A stretch of 64,000 nucleotides of DNA from Patiria miniata. Its lineage: Eukaryota; Echinodermata; Asteroidea; Valvatida; Asterinidae. Location of the stretch: assembly GCF_015706575.1 (NCBI RefSeq), contig NW_024037053.1, positions 558,001 through 622,000 of the forward strand, in the 5' to 3' direction. The notes beneath the pieces were generated by a model, which saw only the letters and a list, made by a program, of their open reading frames with translations, did no database searches and was not told the DNA's origin. Of the stretch, positions 11,301 through 20,906 are shown one piece after another; within the stretch, counting starts at the first letter, position 1; each line of letters begins with the position of its first letter. The position numbers were made by a program, and so were the translations under genes.

Positions 11301-14300
11301 GGGCCTGTCCAGTTTTCAAAAGAGTACGCCAGTTAAAATTTGCGTGCGGTGATCGATATTAATTATTATTGACCGCTAAGTGTTTTAAAGTAGGTATTTT
11401 GTAAGAGTCAAGGGCTTAATAACCTGTTGAACGGATGTGAACAATAAACCAATGTCAACTAAATAAAGTGTGATCTGTCAACATAATGCGCTGCAACTTT
11501 ACGATTTAAAGAGCATCACAGTCGTGTGTGTGTGTGTGTGTATGTTTTTTCTTTGAATATTCAAACTGGCAAAAAGCTAATTTGAATAGTGGGTTGATGA
11601 TCGAATATTCAAGGCAGCCGTAGTTGTAGCAAGGTCAAATTTGTTGAGTCTCTAGAAAGGGTAATTTAAAAAAAAAATTGTTTATTCTATTTTTTTTTTC
11701 CTCTCGCTAGAATGATTTTGACATGCCAGCCATATCCGTGCCAAACTTCACCAAGCCCAACCGGTACCCATCCGCAGGAAAATCACTCACCAGCAAAAAC
11801 TGGCGGACAAAGATACGACCAGACGAGCTCATATGTTCACAGAAGACCACAGAGGTTAGTGTTTTAGACTTAAAAAAAACAGATGCTATTTTGAGTGCAA
11901 GTGGAACATGGAACAATGTTGTGTGTCTGTGTCCCATATGCCACAAGAGACGAAGGCCGAGTGGCATATTGAACACGGACACACTACATTTTCGGTGATC
12001 TTGTAGTGTAGGGCCCGGTTCCTATAAGGGAACAAAATCCACTTTAAAATTATTGGACCTACCAAACTAGTTGGCGACATTCTCAATAAACAGGTATGTC
12101 ATAGATACATGTAGAGGGCAGGGTTTTGATTTTTGAGGGAAATTTGGGGGTAAAATGACGATGACAGCGCGGTGACAACACGCAACCCGAAAATAAAGAT
12201 GGCGATCACTGCGTGATGTACCGTGAGCATGCACGGCGCGCTGAATCGCAAGGCACAAACCGTGCAGGAAACTCGTGATTTCTACCCCAAGAATCTGTTC
12301 AAAATTGCAAAACGGATGTCATTAGAATTGAAAAAAATCTGCTTTTGATTGTAAAGGTGATTTTTGAGCAATAAAAAACAGTTTTGACTCTAATTTGATC
12401 AAGACAAAACAGGGGCCCTACACTTCACGATCGCCACATTTTCCGTGTTCTACGAGCACACCCATACAGTGTGTACGTAAGCACACCCATATGTACAGTA
12501 AGTACGAGTGCGGATAACGCTTGAAGACGATTAACAATTTTGTTGTACCTCTTTGGAATTTGGCATATTCAGGACCTTTTATGTTTTATTGTTTGCACTT
12601 AATAAAGTTTGTTCAAAGTTTGTGATAAATTATAGAAAAGAACCGCAAAAATATTTGTCTAAATGTTGAATCGCAGGTTGCAGAATCAGAAGTTAAGAAG
12701 GATACCGATGAACAAACTCCAAAAATTAAATGGACAAGTGTCCTCGCCCAGGCATTATGCAAAGGGACATCCATGTGGCAGTCACACGAGGGCGCCAGCA
12801 CCAGAAAATTCAGCGGCAGTGAGTCACCCGAGGAGTCAGACTCGCGGCAGTCTCGCGGAAGTAGGGCGACTTACTCCTCCTACAGTGATGACGATGACTT
12901 GGCAGATCTGGATGGTACGTAACTGTAAACCAAAATTATTCAAAAGAACCATCATTGGAAATTGATACACAAAGTCCACCTTTCCTGAGAATGACAACAA
13001 ACCGGGTGCCATGATTTCACAGGAGACTATTATTCACTTATAGACAATTTAGGTATTTTATAATAATTTGGTAGTTTTGTTTTTGACGTTTGCGAATGTT
13101 GTATATTACCTTGAATTAATGTAGATGATGATTGCGATCTTCCGGTAAGCATCCCAGATGATCAACAAAGTGATAGCGCCCTCTCTCAGCCAACAGGGGA
13201 GATGATGGTTACCTCTGAAGAAAACTGGGACGAGGAACTTGAGGATGTCTCCTGTTATGGTAAGAATCTTAAAGAAGTCTTGGTCTTAGGCTGGATTTTG
13301 AGTTTGTGGCCCTAAGGCCCATCCGGTTCATTAGTGTGAGGTCATCTAAATTCAACCACACAGTGTAGCATAGCCCAAATGGAACCTGAAGTTAACACAG
13401 CTCAAGCGTTTAACCAAAGGGCGCTAGTAACCAGTGGTGCGCGCGTGAATGACGTTTTTACTAACGAACCGGATTGTAGACACGTGCTACTGCTGTACCA
13501 AACTCAATTAATTTGACTTTTAAAAAATCTGCACGGTTATAGCATGACGTTTCGATCCATTTGACTCAGCAAATTGAGTTTGGCATGGCACCATCCTGTG
13601 GCTCGACAGGGCCGTCACTCTATCGTCATTCCAAAGGGCAATGGCACAGCACTGTTCTAAACACCGTGCCATTGCCGTTCCCAGCTCAATTCAATTCGAC
13701 GTTAGGGCAAACAGTTTAGGAATGCACATGCTCACAATACCCTCTCTCGCGTCCGCATCACAGGAAGTGAAATTGTCGCAAATATTTTCGTCGCACTAAA
13801 TGTTCACTGAACTGCTTGAACCGCTTTAACCTGGCCAGTTGCTCCAGATGTATTAAGGTCGACTATTTGAGCAAGTGCTGTGCTGTGGACGAGCTATTAC
13901 CGCTCTCATATCAATTAAGTTTGGCTCAGCAGTAGGACAGCGTCTAGAACAGGCCTTCTGCAACCAGTCCTTATCCCTGGCTAGTGTGGTCAAGCTGCCA
14001 CAGAAGTAGAGGTCACTATCAATGAGATGAATCAAATCCAATCTTTGGAACTTCAGCACTAGGACCTGCAAGATACCAAGCATGCCTTTCATGACACCAC
14101 ATGACTGAGTGGGGCACTGTGGTCCAATGGTTAAAGTGTTCGACCTTTGTGCCATGGTACGTGGGTTTGAATCCTGATGAGGAACATAGTGCTTGTGTTC
14201 TTGGGCAAGACACTTTACCACAATAGGAGAACAAAGACCAAGTCAAGTGCAATTCATTGGGTGTGTTCGATTAGCTCACCCGGGTCGACTTGGGTAAAGG

Positions 14301-15099
14301 TAAACAGGTTAGCCACGACAGCCACGCCGATCACATGCTCAAATGCAGGCCATCATGTTCCTCACGTGACGTCCGTGGCCGTAGCCGTTGACAAAATGCC
14401 TGCTTCGGACTGAGTCTTACTTTGAAATCTACTGCTTTTCCATCAATCACAAGCGTAACAACGTCAGGCTGGAATTATAGCTTCTAAAATCACAATGAGA
14501 TCAATAAATAATAAATTTTAGACTTCAAAATAAAGTTGATGTTTGGTTCCACTTGATCTTTAATTCCCGCTGACCGGCCGCCGTATTTGTCCCTTTCTTG
14601 GAATGAACAACGCATGCGTGTGACGTATTTTCAGCACTGACTCTGCTCCACGAGAAGGGTCTGCGGCGGCTGACCCGGGTGAGCACAGAGAATGACGTCA
14701 GAGCTATTCGAACGGCACGGGGTTAACCCATGTCGACCTAGTTAAACAAGCTGACAGGACTGTAGTGGGGACTGCCAGTTCCCCCACTTGCTGAAAATCC
14801 TTCCCCCTATAAATCCTGTCTCTCCGGGCAATTTTCCCAACTTGTTATTTGCCTTAGATTGACCCATGAGCGATCCAGTTTCAACTCTCGTTCCTTTTGT
14901 CTGCTTAGTGATCGTTCTTGTACCTGTTGTTTCAGAACACGACAGGATTTATCAACATCCTCTGAACGGTCTACACAAGCCAGAAAGCCTTGATCCTTCC
15001 TTCGCATTCACTCCTTCTGACGGCCACGCTATGAATCTGCCAAGTCCGTGCATCAACGCCGATGCGGAGGAGGGGCAGTTTGATGACGCTGATGAATAA
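8362..15099 (+). CDS. Leucine-rich repeat protein with acidic C-terminal tail
   Basis: Seven coding exons, all on GT-AG boundaries with matching phase: 8362-9594, 10548-10679, 11711-11854, 12677-12914, 13125-13259, 14635-14721, 14936-15099. About 710 residues. The first two exons encode about 17 LRRs of ~23 residues with the pattern LxxLxLxxNxLxxLPxxFGxL, typical of SHOC2 or Ras-group LRR proteins. The LRRs end near residue 455. The rest has a basic WRTKIRP segment, then a Ser/Asp/Glu-rich disordered region (YSDDDDLADLD, ENWDEELEDV) and an acidic C-terminus ending FDDADE. No signal peptide or membrane segment, so probably cytosolic and a scaffold; function is inferred from fold only. Start: two successive ATGs 70 bases after the acceptor at 8292. 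Weak point: exon 6 either uses a GTTAAC donor at 14722 (continues the frame into the last exon) or the stronger GTGAGC at 14679, which would end the protein after nine further residues. Confidence 0.85.
10228..10378 (+). repeat. GGCCTTGG-rich simple/tandem repeat in LRR intron 1
   Basis: Irregular tandem copies of GGCCTTGGCCTTGAGG and related blocks, a local GC-rich low-complexity tract inside an AT-rich intron. It keeps one frame open for 86 codons as a by-product of the repeat; no gene is proposed. Confidence 0.8.
10714..10998 (+). mobile_element. MITE family M1, 5'-truncated copy in LRR intron 2
   Basis: Matches the right half of the reference M1 (CACCCGTTCACGGATGTGT, AATGTGGACTAACTA, GACCATCTTTGGAAATT, TAATTTGGTAGTTTTG) and ends TATTACCT followed by TTAA at 10999-11002. 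The left half is missing; the copy begins only about 35 bases after the exon 2 donor. Confidence 0.85.
11914..11990. repeat. Perfect-ended hairpin repeat
   Basis: Two ~30 base arms, AATGTTGTGTGTCTGTGTCC... and its near reverse complement ending GGACACACTACATT, separated by ~17 bases. Probably a tiny MITE. It overlaps the left arm of the larger inverted repeat 11971-12450. Confidence 0.7.
11971..12450. repeat. Inverted-repeat element in LRR intron 3
   Basis: Left arm GAACACGGACAC...TAGTGTAGGGCCC (11971-12015) pairs with the right arm GGGCCCTACACTTCACGATC...TTCCGTGTTC (12413-12450) with a few mismatches. The ~400 bases between have no coding signal. Likely a non-autonomous DNA transposon; class unknown. 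Confidence 0.6.
12940..13112 (+). mobile_element. MITE family M1, truncated copy touching an LRR exon
   Basis: Contains the M1 right-half blocks CATCATTGGAAATTGATACA, TGCCATGATTTCACAGGA, TAATTTGGTAGTTTTG and the terminus AATGTTGTATATTACCTT. It fills nearly all of LRR intron 4 (12915-13124); its end is only about 12 bases from the acceptor used for exon 13125-13259. Confidence 0.8.
13321..13474. mobile_element. Small MITE with ATCCGGTTCATTAGTG ends
   Basis: 154 bp element with inverted ends ATCCGGTTCATTAGTG and ACTAACGAACCGGAT (one or two mismatches) in LRR intron 5. Downstream, 13497-13583 and 13636-13682 hold two further weak hairpins (CCAAACTCAATT / AATTGAGTTTGG and GGGCAATGGCAC / GTGCCATTGCC). 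Confidence 0.65.
14017..14090 (-). repeat. Fragment of a dispersed repeat, paired with 15867-15930
   Basis: On the minus strand the block AAGATTGGATTTGATT(C/T)ATCT followed by TGATAG is also found on the plus strand at about 15895-15930, with similar flanks (GCTGAAGTTCC versus GCCAAAGTTCC). It directly precedes the SINE at 14110 and may be part of a composite insertion. Confidence 0.6.
14110..14226 (+). mobile_element. tRNA-derived SINE, copy with A and B boxes
   Basis: A tRNA-like head (about 14110-14180) holds an A-box-like TGGTCCAATGGTTAA and a B box GGTTTGAATCC. It is followed by the core GTGTTCTTGGGCAAGACACT (14195-14214), which I recognise as the type of conserved core found in many animal SINEs (TTGGGCAAGACACTT). 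A second copy with the same core is at 58694-58783. Located in LRR intron 5. The 3' end is not defined. Confidence 0.75.
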
Positions 15100-17424
15100 C
15101 CATGCGACAAAAGAATCCCTCTGGTACAAACCAAATCGGTTGACCTACCCTTATTTTTCATTATTTCGTTCTTTCTTTAGCCATGTACAGGGTGCCCCCC
15201 CCCCCAAAAAAACCTTTGAACCCTCAAAGCGCCCTCTTTTTCACAGCTATTAAAAAATACATATTTGAAAAGTATAGTTCATCAGCTTTTCAACAATGAA
15301 AAATCTTCCAATCGGGAAAATATTTATTTGGGTATGGCCAATTCAAAAAAAGTGCCGATTGTTCATTTTGTCCACGGTCAATAAATTGTCATTTATTACG
15401 AATATAATGGATTTGGGGTGAAGTAGTTTTGCTTTCTTTAATTTTCTAATCATTCTTTTTTTCTTTTCTTTTTTGGGTTTCTTTTTTAGTTTTCATTTTT
15501 TGCAACAATGGTCCTTTTTCTTTTTTGATGGAGTCCTGAAAAGGACTGTTTGGTTAACTTCTTAGATGTTTACTGTGCTGCTCTGCCCTCTACTTGGTAG
15601 CCTCTTTCACGGATGCAAGTTTCGGCCCATGTTTTTATCATGGCAGTCAAATATCAGTCACCGTGGACAAAATGAAAAATCGGCACTTGGTTTCAATTGG
15701 CCGTAACTCTATTAACCCGCCTATGGAAAATTGCATTGTTAGCCTGGTTATTACTTGGGTCAATATTGGTCAAGACCCCCTTTGGTTTGTACACAGTATG
15801 CCAGGAGGTGAAATTTTTACCTCACGCATGTTGTACTCAAGCAACTGCACACACATGAGATATGCTTTGAATATCCTGGGTAGCGCTGCCAAAGTTCCCA
15901 AGATTGGATTTGATTTATCTTGTTGATAGCCACGGCAGCTGATGCTGGCACATTGTGTCTGTGCATCTCTTTTGAAATAATGTACCGATTTCAAATTTCA
16001 GTAAACATGTTTCAGAATCTCGACGAAGTAGTCCAGGTCAAAGGTCATTCGAGATGAAATCGCTGATGTGATGTTATACGATGTTATGCAAATGCCCATT
16101 CTGCTTGTAACACATGAGCGTCCCTGTGCATTCATGCACCTTGGATCAGCATTTTATCCCCTATGACTCGTGACCTATATCATTGTGCGCATGCGCGGTT
16201 GAAATATCAACCTGGCTTATCGGGACAAATAGAACTTTAAAATGGCACTTTTCTGTTCATTTTTGTAGTAATTTTTCGTATACTCAAAAGAGAGTCATAA
16301 GTACTTGAGTTGTAAAAACAGTTTTTAAGAAAAAGCAAAATGACTTTTTCACCTTTCAAAATGTTGCTGCTTAAAAGTAAGCGGGAGTGTTTCATGTTTT
16401 TAATAAATTCATATTTTAACAAAAAATATTCACTTGTATTTTTATACCAGCGATTGTATATGCAAACATGAAAAAGTCTCATTGTTTTCTCATATTTTTT
16501 TCATATTTTGTTTTTGAGTTAGTTAGTTCATTGTAAGTAAAAATTTTGAAGACATTTGTTCATGATCAACATTATTTTGCAATAGAATAATTTGAGCAAT
16601 ATTACTTTTGTGATTGTTTTTGTCATAAACAGTATATTTGACAGTTTACCTCAGGCAAAATGAGACGAGCTATGCAGTGTTAACCATAATTATTGTTAAG
16701 ACCAAAGTGTAGCATCGTCCAAACTATAGTTGGAACATGCATTACTACAGTTGGGGCAATTGCTGTAGTTGGCATAACTATCATTTGCAGTGTGTGGAAC
16801 TTTCTCTAATGCTCTAAGTGTGACGTCATTTAGAACCAGAAATTGTAGTGCAAACGAATGGAGTACGCGCGCGTCTTGGTTCACGGGCTGAATCACGTGC
16901 TAATGTCTGTCACACATATTTTGTGCGCGTGACGTATTCACTTCGGTACTTCATTGTCCAGTTTTTAGTCGGTCACACGTGTTCTTGTTTTCTTGTTTTT
17001 TTTCTTGATTGTTGTCTCTTGATGGATTTTGCTTTCTTCGCCAACGCTTCAGGGCAGGTGTGCAACTTATAGTGCTTTCACTTTTCCCACCCTACCTGAT
17101 CCGTTTTGTTTAATAATAATAATGATAATAATAATTTACAAAGTTGAATATTATTTTCTAATCATTGGACCTTTCAGAGTTTTAAATGTTGAATTTTATT
17201 TGGACTCAATTGTTTCAGTACTGTAATTGCTTTTGGCGGGATTCGTTGTGGAATGTGATGAAATTATTTTACCAACACGAAAATAAAAGTGTTTTCCGAA
17301 TGATTCCTTGGCCCACTTTGCTGCTTTTCTTGAGCATGTTGTGTACAACCCAAGGGGCCAACATATAGGCCTGTTTGCACCTGACTGATTGATTGACTAA
17401 CCGTCACTTTGTGACATAAGCCCT
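15100..17424. other. LRR 3' region and intergenic DNA
   Basis: After the LRR stop codon an AATAAA at 15380-15385 is a plausible polyadenylation signal. The rest is AT-rich with poly-T/C tracts and the dispersed repeat fragment at 15867-15930. A 110-codon frame at 15594-15926 runs into that repeat and is not supported as a gene. Confidence 0.4.
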
Positions 17425-17665
17425 GGCCAATTTCATAGAGCTGCTTAAGCACAAAGTTTGCTTAAGCCCAAAATAAACTTGCTTAATATAATCAGGATAC
17501 CGGTCAAAACGCCATGCGATGTACATTGCTTGTGACTGGTATTTAGCTGTTGTTTACTTAGTGTAACAATCGCATGGAGTTTTAGTGGGTAACCTGATTA
17601 TATTAAGCAAGTTTTATTTTGCGCTGAAGCAAATTTTGCGCTTAAGCAGCTGTATGAAATTGGCC
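17425..17665. mobile_element. MITE with GGCCAATTTCATA ends
   Basis: Inverted ends GGCCAATTTCATAGAGCTGC and GCAGCTGTATGAAATTGGCC (one mismatch), extended inward by CTTAAGC blocks and by AACTTGCTTAATATAATCAG / CTGATTATATTAAGCAAGTT, giving arms of about 80 bases around ~90 bases. Non-coding; a partial relative lies at 4615-4640. Confidence 0.85.
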
Positions 17666-17698
17666 TCAGCTGTGTTGGCTGGTGAAGAGAGCCTGGCT

Positions 17699-18245
17699 TT
17701 AAAGGAGTATTTAACATTTGTTTTTGCTGTAATTTTTTTTGGAATGGATAGATTTGGGGGTTTGGTATTAATAGCAAATATTGTTACACTGACCTGTTTA
17801 AAGTTTTGTGTTCGTAGATGCTAAAAAAACACAAGAAAAAAACAATCACTTTCTTGTAGTCTGGTTCCCTGACCCCACTTCAGATGAAACAGAGCGATTT
17901 GTAGACGTCGGGTAATTGTTAGATCAGGGAACCAGTCTAGATATCGATGGCATGTACCCAGTCACAGATGTGTAACCATTTAAAAACATAATGTGGACTA
18001 ACTGAACTTGGTAAATTGGGGGCAGTATTTGAAAAAAAAAGCCTGTTTTTGTTTTTCTAACGATGGTCGGCCGACCATAGTTGGAAATTGATACAAAAAT
18101 TGCACATTTCTTGAAAATATCAGCACACCAGGTGCAATGAATTTACAGGATGCTTGAGACTGTCAATCACTCAGTCCAGTAAGTGTTTCATTATAACTTG
18201 GTAGTTTTGTTTCTTGACATTTGCAAATGTTGTATATTGCATTTA
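17699..18245 (+). mobile_element. MITE family M1, full-length diverged copy
   Basis: Starts after TTAA (17699-17702) with AGGAGTATTTAACATTTG, carries all M1 landmarks (TTGTAGTCTGGTTCCCTGACC region, GGAACCAGTCTAG, GATGGTCGGCCGACCAT, TTGGTAGTTTTG) and ends near TTGTATATTGCATTTAG. The right target site has decayed. Confidence 0.85.
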
Positions 18246-18639
18246 GATCTGACCCATCGATGTAGAAACCACCAGTGCGCGAGAACCAGTCTGATTTGAT
18301 TGAATATAATTTTATGCACTCTAGCTTGTACGGGCTTGGTGAAAGTAAAAGTGGATCCATTTTACTAAAAAAGTGTACTACAATCAATGTAGCAATTGCT
18401 AAAAATATGAACGCGTGTACAAACATGGTTTTGAACTGTGAGCCACTTTTGTTTTGAGATGAAAATTGACAGCTAAAAATGTGGGACCATGTCTAGCCTT
18501 TCGAACCTCAAAAAAATGCACAAAGTTGGTTGAATGCTCCTTCTTTTTTATTTCAACATGCATCAAAATCGATTTAAATTTTAAAGGAATTTCAGGGGTT
18601 AAATGCACAGATTGCAACAGCAACAAATGTAATTTACTA

Positions 18640-19320
18640 TCGAGGTGCGGCGGTCCGCAAACCGAGCACGTGGACCGCAAAACGCTGATATTTTCTGCGG
18701 TGCAAGGTTCACGAAGCGCGGGCGCAAATATGCGCCGATAGCATGCACAGACGTGTCACCGCTCCGTGTACCGAGGAAACGGAGTAATCTTTGCTCGTGG
18801 CTCTCCCATTCAAGTCAACACCCAGGACCCATGATCGTTATCTGCGAAATGGAGGTATTTTCCAACGTTGCAGTATGCACGATCTACGCTCAGGAACCAA
18901 CTGAAAATTGACGCATATTGCAGTTTCCGCCCGATCGCGCTCCCCGCGCCGTCCCTGCCGTGCTCCGCGCTATAAGCAATGGAGCGGAGCACCGCCGCTT
19001 TGCTCCGCTCTGCTCCGCTCAGAAACACGTAAATGACCACATTTGTACATAAAGCACCGACAGGCTCCGCACAACAGGAAAGAAGAGAAATTGCGGATCC
19101 TCTTGCACCGCACAGAAACACGTAAATAGCCATATTTCTTACACGATCCGCAGCGGCTCCACACAAGAGAAAACAAAAGAAATTGCGGATCCAACACTCG
19201 CACAGATCTGTCCATTATCGAGTTTCAACGCACGCGGTGCACGCAACCGTTGTATCATGTGTGGTCTATGGAGCGTGTGACCGCGTGCCAAGTCGTCCGT
19301 GCACCGACCGAATGGCAGTA
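18640..19320. repeat. GC/CpG-rich segment with direct duplication
   Basis: A locally GC-rich island in AT-rich DNA. The block AGAAACACGTAAAT...GAAATTGCGGATCC occurs twice (about 19020-19102 and 19115-19192), and CGCTCC/GCTCCGC words recur around 18960-19020. No continuous coding frame or domain is recognised; it may be a decayed repeat rather than a promoter island. Confidence 0.5.
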
Positions 19321-19429
19321 ATTTCAGCAGTAAACTTTAATGGAAAACACAATCACACTCGTTTTCCTGACAATACCTCCAGAAATAACAATGTCACATT
19401 ATGTCCGGAAATTGAGTTGTGATGTGTTT

Positions 19430-19700
19430 TGAGACCCCTCAGGCATCTCCTTGCAAATTTCAGGCAATTTCATTTTTTTGACCAAAATTGAAAGAAAATA
19501 TAAATGAAATGCAAGGGGTTCCCCCTTTCAATTTTTAAAATTTAAATTGGCCATTTTTCTTGACTGGTTTTACCCCAAATTTTCTTTACAATTTCTCCCT
19601 GTGAATGATAAATGTGTTCTGAGATCCTCTAGGTAACTTCTTTGCGTGGTTCAGGCAATACATTTCGACCAAATTTGGGGAAAAAATGATAGGGGTTAAT
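19430..19700 (+). repeat. Diverged direct duplication, ~190 bp spacing
   Basis: The block ATGTGTT(T/C)TGAGA(C/T)CC...TTCAGGCAAT starting near 19420 recurs near 19610, followed by similar GGGGTT ends. Old tandem duplication; no gene. Confidence 0.5.
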
Positions 19701-20584
19701 TATTCCATTGTGCGTCATAGGCAACGGATTAAAAAAAACCTGTGTCACCGTCACTCTGTATCATGTTATGCGATAATGCGCCCGGCTAGTTGTTGCATTA
19801 CAAAACACTGCATTCGAATTGACCAATCATACCATTTAGTCCTGATTTGGGAATGGATGACGTCACGATTTAGTCGACTCCGATTTGCTGGCGTGCGGCT
19901 TGCATTATCTGCATGTCTAAACATATCAGACGTTATACTGGAGACTCTTGGCTCCGTGGATAACGGGTGATACTGTAACTATGTTTGTGCGCTAAAGCTA
20001 CCAACAATTTACATGCCTTAATTACTGTCTTGTTCCGAGGGTTGTAAATGCCCCAAAACAGAACAAAGGAGTTGTTTTTTTCTGTTAAAATATAACAAAC
20101 AGATGGAACTTTGGTAATAAGAAAATGTTTTTATTTATTTTGTGGATACCTTGTCAACTTTTAATGTTGACATGCCTCAACTGTGCTTTTAAAAAGTTTG
20201 ACATGCGTAAATATGTCTGGGTTAAATTAAGTTTTATTTTTGCAATTTAAAGTGTTCTTTAATAAACTGTATGCTGTGGTTGAAAGAATTAAAATAATGC
20301 TTTGAAGAAAACACTGTGTGTTGTATGTCCTTTGCCAAACTTGTCTCTCTAATAGTGCATAAGTATATTCCCCTGTGAGAGTTTTCAATTTTTTGAAACA
20401 TACAATTCATTTATATTTAAATTGAAAAAAGGAATATAAATTATACATGATGAATATATTTAATCATGAATTATTCGTGTTATTTTAAATATATTTGATT
20501 CTAAGAACAAAACTTCAATTTGTACAGACAATTCTAGCAATAAATTAATGTTTTGGGAACGTAAAAAAAATAAAATATAGTAAT

Positions 20585-20665
20585 AAGGGTGGGATTCGAA
20601 CCCGGTTCGCCTGATTGGGAGTCGTACGCCGGTCCTCGCAAGCGTTAACGCGCTCAGATTTTTAA
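20585..20665 (-). repeat. tRNA-like sequence, probably SINE or tRNA pseudogene
   Basis: On the minus strand a canonical B box GGTTCGAATCCCACC is preceded by GAGCGCGTTAACGCTTGCGAGG, similar to a tRNA D-arm region. I could not form a full acceptor stem or a standard 7-base anticodon loop, so this is not called as a functional tRNA. Confidence 0.5.
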
Positions 20666-20906
20666 CCAGTTCTGCTTAATTATAACTGTAAGATAGGCTT
20701 ATCGTGGCTTTTCACGTTGACGCCCATACAGGCTTAGACGTAATAAACAGTCTGATGATGTAAATCACTCGTTGATTTTGGTTGTAGAGGTTTGTGTTGA
20801 TCTAAATTTGATTGGAAAAGGTTGAAGGATGTAAACTGAACTAACTTCGTGAAATTCCATGAAATAAAACAGATACGATCCGTGGTTCAGCACGAAGCAC
20901 ACGTGT

